This document shows positions 10,001 through 17,060 of a stretch of 52,043 bases of DNA, in pieces. The stretch is from DATJFH01 sp035495815. Its GTDB lineage: Bacteria > Acidobacteriota > Terriglobia > Bryobacterales > Bryobacteraceae. Position numbers and translations under genes: made by a program. The notes under the pieces were generated by a model that was not told where the DNA came from, did not search any database, and saw only the letters and a program-made list of their open reading frames with translations. How positions within the stretch are numbered: position 1 is the stretch's first letter; each line of letters begins with the position of its first letter. The stretch lies in assembly GCA_035495815.1 (NCBI GenBank), contig DATJFH010000083.1, positions 1 through 52,043 of the forward strand. Direction: 5' to 3'.

Positions 10001-10211
10001 CGACCGGAAGAAGCGGGAACACATAATTCCCCTGCGGTCCCGTCGAGACAGCACGGGTTGTGCCGCGCTCGTCGAGGGAAGCGATAACCGCCGCGCCCGG
10101 GACGGCCAGACCGGTGGGGTCGGTAACGACGCCATAAATCGTTCCGGTCCCCTGGGCCAGCAGGCCTCCGGCGAAGAGCAGATAAGGAACGCCCCTCAAT
10201 AGTGAACGCAT
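7047..10211 (-). CDS. TonB-dependent receptor with carboxypeptidase-regulatory-like domain
   Basis: A 1054-residue outer membrane protein. A signal peptide (MRSLLRGVPYLLFAGGLLAQ) precedes a carboxypeptidase-regulatory-like beta-sandwich (about 24-105, GVVTDPTGLAVPGAAV), a plug domain (about 115-230, ELPTNGRNIISLAELLPGV) and a long barrel with many aromatic turns, ending in Phe. This is the Oar-like class abundant in Acidobacteria, usually linked to oligosaccharide or peptide uptake. ATG 10211 is chosen because AGGGGG lies 7 nt upstream and the signal peptide follows directly; the frame is open much further but antisense to the next gene. No SusD partner is present, so the ligand is unknown. 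Confidence 0.92.
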   Translation of the reverse strand: MRSLLRGVPYLLFAGGLLAQGTGTIYGVVTDPTGLAVPGAAVIASLDERGTTRAVSTGPQGNYVFPLLPVGTYSLRVEGKGFKVFTRHGVTLTSNQNVSVDAALEVGSVSESVNVTAEAALVDSRSSQVGTLIDSRRVLELPTNGRNIISLAELLPGVAGISAPQEFTGDRSGPTVNVSGMRNNQNLFLFDGQHFNAVFRNTGLNFPPPDALQEVKVLTSGFSAEYGRNAGAIFNVVTKSGTNQIHGSAWEFLRNQKLNARNFFAPSEKPQLIQNQFGAAAGGPIRKDKLFVFGSYEGLRVRPASLGASAFPLTERERSGDFSTARAAIRDPLTSQPFPGGQIPAARIDTVARNLINPSLMPLPNRADGQLVTTFPTPQNDDQFLLRVDYNVGRHTIDGRYNYNLAKERDSAGQVPTYLPLDRRAKVQSVTLGDTFSVTPALLNQARISFNRVLSSIANLNPIHLSDLGGVFPLLGPKIPPNVAITGRVDMGNGSSVDATIVNEAFQFGDSLNWTHGRHTLKGGFEVLKLRYLNRSFFQTMGVFTFSGQLTGDPAADFLIGRPATSTIASPVLEQAGLQTNNYYYLQDDWRIHPRLTLNLGIRYELNFPWVHPNDFWGTLHPGQQSQLVKSAPVGLVYPGDPGVPRGLIQTDKNNIAPRVGFAWSPFADGRTSVRGAYGVFFEQIGADIIQNTGQPFRYTFTYQTPFSLSDPLRGQAPIPVSVNLKDPQFTGLQQIFYPDPGLRTPYVQHVNLNVQREVARDLVVQVGYVGKIGRKLIMGYASNPALFAPGATLGNLDSRRIDRSFGSNTLASTRANSSYNALQVEVNKRFSHSFSVQGAYTFSRALDMASANSIGAAVPYVFDLRTQWGPADFQSKHIASFSWIWDLPRLESWNAVARGVAGGWQVNGLVTARSGRPLNMLTGADIALSGTSNQRPNVIGEHRLPDGRSRGDQILAWFNPAAFAQPSAGSYGYVGRNALLGPGASAANLGLFKNFALPGREGLRLQFRSEFFNVTNAVSLGNPNTTVNAGSRLGRITSASGARVIQFALKVLF

Positions 10212-10601
10212 GACAAACCCCCTAGCCGAGTATGATCCCACACCCGGGAATGCCATTGAACTCCGGGCCGGAACGTCGTGACGCGCCGGTTTGCGCGCCT
10301 CGTTCGGCTCCCCGTTCGAAGTCCGTGAACCTGCACGCAATGGACGCAGGTCGAAAAGCTTCCGGGACGAGGGCGCCTTGACGCCGGCGCTGCGCCCGTG
10401 TCGGACCGAACTTCCGCGATCGTTTTGACGGACAGTTCTGGCGCTCGGATGGGCGCGGACGCGACGTGGTTGAGAGGATGCCGAGCAATCCGGAGCCCGT
10501 GAAGATCTGCGTCTCGTATCCTGTCGGCTCCGCGCTGCGAGTGATTTCGATTGAGTAATATGGTGAGTTGAAATCCATCGTTTGCCCTCCGCGTGCAGCC
10601 T
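10212..10601. other. 390-bp intergenic region between divergent genes
   Basis: It separates the TonB receptor (minus) from the glucosidase (plus). The TonB side holds its Shine-Dalgarno (AGGGGG) and a possible -10. A TAATAT hexamer lies at 10556-10561 upstream of the glucosidase start. The plus strand also has a coding-like open segment at 10382-10558, listed separately, and the minus strand an unsupported 118-codon frame over it. No repeats or tRNA are seen. Confidence 0.5.
10382..10558 (+). pseudogene. Coding-like C-terminal fragment, family not recognised
   Basis: An open frame of 58 codons follows a TGA and ends at TAA 10556-10558. It reads like a real protein end: FRDRFDGQFW, later NPEPVKICVSYPV and a final LRVISIE strand. 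It has no good start codon in its first half (first GTG near residue 30). It could be the tail of a deleted gene or chance. I do not recognise the family. Confidence 0.22.
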
Positions 10602-13217
10602 ATGAACGCTGAAGAAATCCGTCTCGACGAATCCCGCCGGCGTGTCGCTCATTGGAAAAAATGGGGCCCGTACGTCAGCGAAAGGCAGTGGGGCACCGTC
10701 CGTGAAGACTATAGTCCGGGAGGAACCGCGTGGGAATACTTCCCGCACGACCACGCCCGCTCGCGCGCTTACCGCTGGGGCGAGGATGGAATCGCCGGCA
10801 TCTGCGACCGCCATCAGAACATCTGTTTCGCCATCGCTCTCTGGAACCATCGCGACCCCATTCTCAAGGAGCGGCTCTTCGGCCTCACCGGCAACCAGGG
10901 GAATCATGGCGAGGATGTCAAAGAGTATTACTTCTACCTCGATTCAACTCCTACGCACTCGTTCATGAAGTTTCTGTACAAGTACCCGCAGGCCGAGTTC
11001 CCATACGCCCGGCTGGTCGAGGAAGGACGGCGCTCCCGTTTCGAGCCTGAGTTCGAGCTGCTGGATACGGGCGTGTTCGACCAGAACCGTTATTTTGACG
11101 TCTTCGTCGAATACGCCAAGGGCGATCCTGAAGACATCTGCATCCGCATCAGCCTAGTCAATCGCGGTCCGGACGCTGCGCCGTTGGAGCTGTTGCCTAC
11201 CCTGTGGTTCCGCAATACCTGGTCCTGGAACGAGCGCATCGAGAAGCCGGGTTTGCTGCAGGAATCGGAGCAGACCGTGCTCTGCGAACAGCGCTATCTC
11301 GGTGTCCGGAGACTTTACTGCGAAGGGGCCAGGGAACTGCTGTTCACCGAAAATGAAACCAATTTCCGGCGGATCTACAATGCGCCGAACGGCTCGCCCT
11401 ACGTCAAGGACGGAATCGACAATTACATCGTGCACGGCTGCGCGGACTCGGTCAATCCCCGCCGGACCGGAACGAAAATGGCGGCCCGCTACAGCCTGGA
11501 ATTGCAGCCCGGTGAAACCAAAACCGTGCGGCTGCGCTTTACCGGCGGCGCCCCTGCGCTCGACGGGTTCGACGGCATCTTCGCCGCCCGGATCGCCGAA
11601 GCGGATGAGTTCTACGAGCCCTTGGCCAATCCCGGCAGCTCCGAAGATCTGCGGCGCGTGCAGCGTCAGGCTTTTGCCGGCCAGTTGTGGAGCAAGCAGT
11701 TCTATGCCTACGACATGCAGGCCTGGCTGCATGGAGACCCGTCACAGCCTCCACCGCCGCCGCAGCGCAAGTTCGGCCGCAATGCCGACTGGACGCATCT
11801 TTACAACGCCGACGTCATCTCGATGCCCGACAAGTGGGAGTATCCCTGGTATGCCGCCTGGGACCTGGCCTTCCACGCCGTGACGCTGGCGCTGGTGGAT
11901 TCCGATTTCGCCAAGGAGCAGCTCATCCTGATGCTCCGCGAATGGTATATGCACCCCAACGGACAGATTCCGGCGTACGAGTGGGCCTTTGGTGATGTGA
12001 ATCCGCCCGTCCATGCGTGGGCCGCTCTCCGGGTTTTCAAGATCGAGCGAAAGCGCACCGGAGCCGGCGACTACGAATTCCTGGAAAAGATTTTTCACAA
12101 GCTGCTGCTCAATTTCACATGGTGGGTGAACCGCAAGGATTCCGAGGGCAACAACCTTTTTCAGGGCGGTTTCCTCGGCCTCGACAACATCGGCATCTTC
12201 GACCGGTCCGCGCCGCTGCCCACCGGCGGCTACCTCGAACAGTCCGACGGCACCAGCTGGATGGCCATGTACACACTGAACATGCTGGCCATTGCGCTGG
12301 AGCTGGCCTTCGTGAATCGATCGTACGAGGACGTAGCCAGCAAGTTCTTCGAGCATTTCGTCCACATCGCCGAAGCCATGAATCACTTCGGCCAGGAAGG
12401 CTACGGTCTGTGGGACGAAGAGGACGGCTTCTATTATGATGTCCTCTCTCTGCCGGACGGAACCCATCGGCCGATCCGTATCCGGTCCTGCGTGGGCTAC
12501 ATTACGCTCTTCGCCGTGGGAGCGCTCGAACCGAAGGTCATCGACCACCTCCCCGGATTCCGGCGCCGCCTGGAATGGTTTCTCAACAACAACGCCACCC
12601 TGCGCAACCATATCGACGAACAGCGGCTGCCCGACGGAAAAGTGCGGCGCCTGCTGTCGGTGGTGAATCTGCAGCGGCTGGAGCGCATGATGAAATATGT
12701 GCTGGACGAAGAAGAGTTCCTTTCCCCGTTCGGCGTCCGGGCTCTCTCCCGCTATCACCTGCTGCATCCCTACCGGCTTCCGATCGACGGTTACGAGCAG
12801 CGTGTCGACTACGAGCCCGCCGAATCGACTACCGCCCTGTTCGGCGGAAATTCCAACTGGCGCGGGCCGATCTGGTTTCCCGTCAACTTCCTGCTCATCG
12901 AGGCGCTCCAGAAGTTCCACTATTTCACCGGAGACAGTTTCCAGGTCGAATTTCCGACCGGCTCCGGGACGAAGATGAATCTCTGGGACATCTCCGGCGA
13001 GCTGTCCCGCCGGCTATCCCGGATCTTCCTGCGCGATGGAAGCGGCCGCCGGCCCGTTTACGGCGGCATTGAAAAATTTCAAACCGATCCCCACTGGAGG
13101 GATCTGATCCTGTTCCATGAGTACTTCCATGGAGACAGCGGCGCGGGACTCGGCGCCAGTCATCAGACCGGCTGGACCGGCTTGGTTTGCAAATTGCTTC
13201 AACAGAGCGGAGAGTAA
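10602..13217 (+). CDS. MGH1/GH63-like glycoside hydrolase (glucosidase family)
   Basis: An 871-residue protein without a signal peptide, so cytosolic. The N-terminal third is a beta-sandwich with the signature RAYRWGEDGIAG, FGLTGNQGNHGEDVKEYYFY and SFMKFLYKYPQ. The rest is an (alpha/alpha)6 barrel with DADVISMPDKWEYPWYAAWDLAFH-like text, the acidic segment LWDEEDGFYYD and a C-terminal GNSNWRGPIWFP motif typical of the clan. Relatives are annotated as glucosidase or mannosyl-oligosaccharide-glucosidase-like; natural substrates are mostly unknown. ATG 10602 is used; an in-frame GTG at 10593 is the alternative. The peptidase gene follows 16 nt after the stop, possibly co-transcribed. Confidence 0.85.
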   Translation: MNAEEIRLDESRRRVAHWKKWGPYVSERQWGTVREDYSPGGTAWEYFPHDHARSRAYRWGEDGIAGICDRHQNICFAIALWNHRDPILKERLFGLTGNQGNHGEDVKEYYFYLDSTPTHSFMKFLYKYPQAEFPYARLVEEGRRSRFEPEFELLDTGVFDQNRYFDVFVEYAKGDPEDICIRISLVNRGPDAAPLELLPTLWFRNTWSWNERIEKPGLLQESEQTVLCEQRYLGVRRLYCEGARELLFTENETNFRRIYNAPNGSPYVKDGIDNYIVHGCADSVNPRRTGTKMAARYSLELQPGETKTVRLRFTGGAPALDGFDGIFAARIAEADEFYEPLANPGSSEDLRRVQRQAFAGQLWSKQFYAYDMQAWLHGDPSQPPPPPQRKFGRNADWTHLYNADVISMPDKWEYPWYAAWDLAFHAVTLALVDSDFAKEQLILMLREWYMHPNGQIPAYEWAFGDVNPPVHAWAALRVFKIERKRTGAGDYEFLEKIFHKLLLNFTWWVNRKDSEGNNLFQGGFLGLDNIGIFDRSAPLPTGGYLEQSDGTSWMAMYTLNMLAIALELAFVNRSYEDVASKFFEHFVHIAEAMNHFGQEGYGLWDEEDGFYYDVLSLPDGTHRPIRIRSCVGYITLFAVGALEPKVIDHLPGFRRRLEWFLNNNATLRNHIDEQRLPDGKVRRLLSVVNLQRLERMMKYVLDEEEFLSPFGVRALSRYHLLHPYRLPIDGYEQRVDYEPAESTTALFGGNSNWRGPIWFPVNFLLIEALQKFHYFTGDSFQVEFPTGSGTKMNLWDISGELSRRLSRIFLRDGSGRRPVYGGIEKFQTDPHWRDLILFHEYFHGDSGAGLGASHQTGWTGLVCKLLQQSGE

Positions 13218-13233
13218 GGGAAAGGGGTGTGCG

Positions 13234-14097
13234 ATGCAGTGGACTCCCGGCGGAACCAGCGACGATATTGAGGATCGCAGAGACGAAGGCGGGGGAGGAG
13301 GAGGCGGCGGACCCGTCTTCGGAGGCTTCGGCCCCCATTTGGGAATCGGCGGCACAATCGTGCTGCTGGTATTGAGCTTTGTTCTCAAGCAGAACCTGTT
13401 CACCTCCGTTTCACCGGGCCCGAGCCGGCCTTATCGCGCTCCGGCGTCGGACCGCTCCGGCGATCCGTCCGAGAAGCGCGAGGTCCAGTTTGTTTCGTTC
13501 GTCCTCGACGACGTGCAGAAAACCTGGGAAAGGCTCCTGCCCGCGGCTGGCAGGGATTACCGGCACGCCAAGCTGGTCCTGTTCCGCGACTATACGCGGT
13601 CGGCCTGCGGAGCGGCCGAATCGGCCACCGGGCCTTTCTATTGTCCGGGAGATGAAAAAGTGTACATCGATCTGGGCTTCTACGACGAGCTGAAGCAGCG
13701 CTTCGGCGCTCCCGGCGAGTTTGCTCAGGCCTACGTGCTGGCGCATGAAATCGGCCATCACGTTCAGAATATTCTGGGGATTGAGCGGCAAATGCGCAGG
13801 CTGCAGCAGTCGAATCCGTCGGCCCGGAATTCCTTGTCGGTCAAGCTGGAGTTGCAGGCGGATTGCCTGGCCGGAGTGTGGGGCCACAGCACGCAGCAAA
13901 GAAACATCATCGATGAAAACGACGTGACCTCCGGGATGCGAGCGGCCGCCGCCGTCGGCGACGATCGGCTGCAGAAGGCGGCCACCGGACACGTCAGCCC
14001 CGAATCGTTCACGCACGGTTCCTCTGCGCAAAGAACCACCTGGTTCCGCCGCGGTCTGGAATCCGGACAGGTTTCCTCCTGCAACACATTCGAGTAG
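13234..14097 (+). CDS. Neutral zinc metallopeptidase, YpfJ family, membrane-anchored
   Basis: A 287-residue protein of the PF04228 (YpfJ) family. It opens MQWTPGGTSDDIEDRR, then has a glycine run (residues about 19-26) and one transmembrane helix (about 38-53). The extracytoplasmic peptidase domain carries the zinc motif AHEIGHHVQNILGI and a downstream glutamate in LELQADCLAGVWGH. The start is fixed by AAGGGAAAGGGG just upstream. Physiological substrates of this family are not established. It sits 16 nt after the glucosidase gene. Confidence 0.88.
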   Translation: MQWTPGGTSDDIEDRRDEGGGGGGGGPVFGGFGPHLGIGGTIVLLVLSFVLKQNLFTSVSPGPSRPYRAPASDRSGDPSEKREVQFVSFVLDDVQKTWERLLPAAGRDYRHAKLVLFRDYTRSACGAAESATGPFYCPGDEKVYIDLGFYDELKQRFGAPGEFAQAYVLAHEIGHHVQNILGIERQMRRLQQSNPSARNSLSVKLELQADCLAGVWGHSTQQRNIIDENDVTSGMRAAAAVGDDRLQKAATGHVSPESFTHGSSAQRTTWFRRGLESGQVSSCNTFE

Positions 14098-14167
14098 CTA
14101 CCGGGTTGCGGTGTCGCGACTCCTCTTAACCCGTTCCACCGGAGAGAGAATCCACAACTCTTTGCGC

Positions 14168-14173
14168 TATCAT
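14168..14173 (+). promoter_or_regulatory. -10 element of hemD
   Basis: TATCAT ends 8 nt before ATG 14182, predicting an almost leaderless hemD transcript. No convincing -35 or extended TG is present. Confidence 0.4.
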
Positions 14174-14181
14174 GACGGCGA

Positions 14182-14985
14182 ATGTCATTTTCCGGCATGA
14201 AAGTCCTCTCGCTCGAGAGCCGCCGCGCCAAGGAAATCGCACAGCTCATCCGCAATCATGGAGGAGACCCTTTCGTCGCCCCCTCCATGCGGGAGATCCC
14301 GCTCGATCGCAACGAAGAAGCCTTTGATTTCGCCGGGAAACTCTTTGCGGGCGGCTTCGACATGGTGGTGCTGCTCACCGGCGTAGGCACGCGGCTTCTC
14401 GATCAGGCCCTGGCGACCCGCTATCCGCCAGGCCGCTTTTCCGAAGCGCTGCGGACTGTGACCGTTGTCGCGCGCGGATCCAAACCCATGGCGGTTTTGC
14501 GCGACATGGGCGTGCCCGCCATTCTGGTTCCCGAGCCGAACACCTGGAGAGAGGTGCTCGCCGCCACCGAGGGACGGCCGGAGCGGAGCATCGCCGTCCA
14601 GGAGTACGGGAGGTCCAATCCCGAGCTGCTCGATGGATTCAGAGCCCGTGGCGCGGAGGTCACCGCCGTGCGCGTCTATCAGTGGGACCTGCCCGAAGAT
14701 ACCGGCCCCCTGCGCGAAGCGGCCCGCCGCACGGCGGAAGGAGAGTTCGGCGCAGCCCTGTTCACCACCTCCGTCCAGGTTGCGCATCTGTTTCGAGTGG
14801 CCGCCGAGGCCGGTGTCGAGGCCAAGGTCCGCGGAGAACTTTCCAGGATGATGGTAGCCTCGATAGGTCCGGCTACCAGCGAAGCGCTGGAGGATTACGG
14901 AGTGCACGTCAACTTCGAGCCGAGCCATCCAAAAATGGGTTTGCTGGTGCAGGAAGCCGCGGCCGCCGCCAGGGAGAAACGATGA
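14182..14985 (+). CDS. hemD: Uroporphyrinogen-III synthase family protein
   Basis: A 267-residue two-lobed protein of the HemD fold, which closes and isomerises hydroxymethylbilane to uroporphyrinogen III. Recognisable segments are MKVLSLESRRAKEIAQLI at the start, DMVVLLTGVGTRLL for lobe 1, VAVQEYG-like text and VYQWDLPED for lobe 2, and ALFTTSVQVAHLF plus VASIGPATSEAL near the end. HemD is poorly conserved in sequence and I see no invariant catalytic residue, so assignment rests on the pattern. An ATG at 14197 is an alternative start. Other heme genes are not adjacent. Its stop overlaps the next ATG (ATGA). Confidence 0.85.
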   Translation: MSFSGMKVLSLESRRAKEIAQLIRNHGGDPFVAPSMREIPLDRNEEAFDFAGKLFAGGFDMVVLLTGVGTRLLDQALATRYPPGRFSEALRTVTVVARGSKPMAVLRDMGVPAILVPEPNTWREVLAATEGRPERSIAVQEYGRSNPELLDGFRARGAEVTAVRVYQWDLPEDTGPLREAARRTAEGEFGAALFTTSVQVAHLFRVAAEAGVEAKVRGELSRMMVASIGPATSEALEDYGVHVNFEPSHPKMGLLVQEAAAAAREKR

Positions 14986-16130
14986 ACCGTAGGGAAGCCT
15001 TCCGCCGCTTGATGGCGTTCACCGCGGGTTCGCCGCTGCTGGCCCGCGGCGCGGCGGCGCAAACCCCCGCCGCCGACGTCAATGGGCCCGTCAACGTCCA
15101 TGAGTTCGAACAGGTTGCCAGGCAAAAGCTCAACAAGCTGGCGTACGATTTCATCGCCGGCGGCGTCGAGGACGAGTTGACCCTGCGGGCCAACCGGGCA
15201 GCCTACACGCGCGTATTTCTGGTCCCGCGCGTCATGGTCGACGTGAGCAATGTCGACACGTCCACCGAAATTCTGGGCGTGAAGCTGGACTCCCCGATCA
15301 TTATCGCTCCCACCGGCGGGAAGAACCTGGTGATGCCCAATGCCGAGGCGGTTGTCGCGCGTGCGGCCTTGAAGAGCAACACCCTCATCTGCGCGGCTAC
15401 CGGCGTCGAGAAGCTGCTGGACGAATCGCTGCCCGTCAAGTGGTGGTCGAACACCACCGGGCAGGCGACTAAATCTTTGGCCTCGAGTTACGCCCGGCGC
15501 GTCGAGGACCTGGGCGCGAAAGCGATCGTGGTGACCGTCGACAACCAGTATCAGTCCAACCGGGACCGCAACAATCGCAACCGCTTCGACTACGGCTACA
15601 TGAGCAGCGGCGTGCCCAAGCAGGGCGAAGTCATCCCACCCAGAAATCCGGCCACGGCCGCCATGTGGCAGCCGCATACGCCGTCCATGAGCTGGGACTA
15701 CGTGGAATGGCTGCGCGGCGCCTGCGGGCTCCCGGTGCTTCTGAAAGGCATTCTCCATCCGGACGACGCGCGGACGGCCGTGCAGCGCGGCGCTTCCGCG
15801 GTGATCGTCTCGAACCACGGCGGCCGCCAGCTCGACGGGGTCGTCGCCACGCTGGACGCGCTTCCCGACGTGGTGGATGCAGTGGGGAGTAAAGTTCCTG
15901 TCCTGATGGACGGCGGCATCCGCCGCGGCAGCGACATCCTGAAGGCGCTGGCGCTGGGCGCCAAAGCGGTGCAGGTCGGCCGTGCGCCATTGTGGGGGCT
16001 GGGCGCCTTCGGGCAGCCCGGCGTGGAACGGGTCCTGTGGATGCTGGGCGCTGAATTGAAATTGGATATGGCGCTGGCCGGAGCGCCCAACTTGGCCGCG
16101 CTCGACCGCAAGCTCGTCCGGCGCGGCTAG
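14982..16130 (+). CDS. Tat-exported FMN-dependent alpha-hydroxy-acid oxidase family protein
   Basis: A 382-residue protein with a twin-arginine signal (NRREAFRRLMAFTAGSPLLARG, cut near AAA-Q27), so it folds with FMN before export. The TIM barrel shows YDFIAGGVEDE (Tyr55), IIAPTGG, the FMN lysine in LLKGI (Lys255), the catalytic SNHGGRQLDG (His279, Arg282) and DGGIRRGSDILKALALGA for phosphate binding. The usual WFQLY segment, which holds an active-site tyrosine, reads KWWSNTTGQ (about 153-161). Substrate specificity may therefore differ from lactate or glycolate oxidase. Translation is coupled to hemD. Confidence 0.85.
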   Translation: MNRREAFRRLMAFTAGSPLLARGAAAQTPAADVNGPVNVHEFEQVARQKLNKLAYDFIAGGVEDELTLRANRAAYTRVFLVPRVMVDVSNVDTSTEILGVKLDSPIIIAPTGGKNLVMPNAEAVVARAALKSNTLICAATGVEKLLDESLPVKWWSNTTGQATKSLASSYARRVEDLGAKAIVVTVDNQYQSNRDRNNRNRFDYGYMSSGVPKQGEVIPPRNPATAAMWQPHTPSMSWDYVEWLRGACGLPVLLKGILHPDDARTAVQRGASAVIVSNHGGRQLDGVVATLDALPDVVDAVGSKVPVLMDGGIRRGSDILKALALGAKAVQVGRAPLWGLGAFGQPGVERVLWMLGAELKLDMALAGAPNLAALDRKLVRRG

Positions 16131-16133
16131 CCT

Positions 16134-16167
16134 AAAAAAAAACGGGCGCCGTTTTTGGCGGCGCCCG
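16134..16167 (-). terminator. Intrinsic terminator of the BON-domain gene
   Basis: Read on the minus strand, a 9-bp stem (CGGGCGCCG at 16159-16167 with CGGCGCCCG at 16143-16151, 7-nt loop) is followed directly by nine U (16134-16142). This is a textbook rho-independent terminator 27 nt after the BON gene stop. On the plus strand the U-tract is missing, so it should not stop the oxidase transcript efficiently. Confidence 0.85.
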
Positions 16168-16193
16168 GTCCTCCTGCGCTATCAACTTCTATT

Positions 16194-16754
16194 TTACGAT
16201 TTCTTCTTCGACGGATTCTCGACACGCAGGTTGTTCTGCACCGGTCCGAAGCTCAGGCCCGCCGATGCCGCCCGCATCGAGGCCACGTTCTTCTCCAGCT
16301 CGTTGTTGACCACGCCTTCGAGCGTCACGTGTCCGTTGTTCACGATGATGTGAATCGGCGGCACGGCTTGAATCGCGTAGCGGGACAGCGCCGGATCGCG
16401 ATAGATCGCCCGGGCGATCCTGATCCTCAAGTGGTCGTCATTGAATGACAAAGGCAGCACCTGCAGATCGTTCGTTACGCTGGTGACACCCGGCACGCTC
16501 TGCACGATGCGCTGCAGGTCGTTTTTCTTGAACGGCTGGCTTACCTGACCCGTCAGCCGCAGATTGCCGTCGACCACCTGTACGTTCAGGTTGTCCCAGA
16601 TCGTATACCGCGAGTACATGCGGATCTCATGGGCCGCGTTGGCGGCGATCTCCGCGTCCGTCCGCGGAGCGGCGGGTCCAGTGGTGGCTGCAGCCAATCC
16701 GGCCAGGCCCAAGGTGGTGACAAGACCCAACATTTTCAAAAAGTTGCGTTTCAT
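16194..16754 (-). CDS. Exported protein with two BON domains
   Basis: A 186-residue protein with a Sec signal peptide (MKRNFLKMLGLVTTLGLAGLAAA). Two BON (OsmY/nodulation) domains follow: about 35-105 (NVQVVDGNLRLTGQVSQPFKKNDLQRIV, SVTNDLQVL) and about 110-180 (IHIIVNNGHVTLEGVVNNELEKNVA, VQNNLRVE). BON domains bind membranes or periplasmic partners and are often stress-induced. A strong GGAGGAAAG precedes the ATG. It is a single-gene unit ending in a strong terminator. A tandem GTAAAGT repeat lies about 75 bp upstream and may control it. Confidence 0.88.
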   Translation of the reverse strand: MKRNFLKMLGLVTTLGLAGLAAATTGPAAPRTDAEIAANAAHEIRMYSRYTIWDNLNVQVVDGNLRLTGQVSQPFKKNDLQRIVQSVPGVTSVTNDLQVLPLSFNDDHLRIRIARAIYRDPALSRYAIQAVPPIHIIVNNGHVTLEGVVNNELEKNVASMRAASAGLSFGPVQNNLRVENPSKKKS

Positions 16755-17060
16755 TTCTTTCCTCCATCTCGGCGTCTCTCTCGAACGCCTCCACTGCTAC
16801 AGACGCGCCACCACCCCGCGGAGGTTGTAAAGTTTCGTAAAGTCCGTGGGACGTCGTTACCGTTGCTTCCCCTCCCGGAGGTTCGAGGAAAAGCCCGCTG
16901 TCGCCCTTCGCGATCACCTGCTGCCGGGTGGCTACATATTTTTACCCGCAATCCCGCGCTTGCCTTGTAAATACCTGATTCCCGGTAAACGGCGCGAGGG
17001 TTGCTTATGCCCAGGTCCTTTCACGCGCGAAGCCCGTCTTGTTAGATAATAGGAGTAGCC
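16755..17060. other. 306-bp divergent intergenic region (BON gene / ppiase)
   Basis: It holds the BON gene's Shine-Dalgarno, the tandem repeat at 16827-16843, an AT-rich patch near 16931-16980, and at its right end GATAAT (17045-17050) plus AGGAG (17051-17055) for the isomerase gene. I see no gene here. Confidence 0.5.
16827..16843. promoter_or_regulatory. Tandem GTAAAGT repeat, possible regulator site
   Basis: GTAAAGT at 16827-16833 and again at 16837-16843, a 10-bp period (one helical turn). This is the geometry of OmpR/PhoB-type response-regulator half-sites. It lies 73-89 bp upstream of the BON gene start. Confidence 0.35.

Noticed and set aside
10222..10578. 118-codon minus-strand frame in the divergent gap
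   Set aside because: Composition is Arg/Ser/Pro-rich, no family resemblance, no Shine-Dalgarno, and it is antisense to a more protein-like plus-strand segment.
10212..10907. Longer 1286-residue version of the TonB receptor
   Set aside because: The extension has no signal peptide, is antisense to the glucosidase start, and the strong Shine-Dalgarno and signal peptide fit ATG 10211.
16134..16167. Terminator for the plus-strand oxidase gene
   Set aside because: On the plus strand the A-tract precedes the stem and no U-tract follows; it works only for the minus-strand BON gene.
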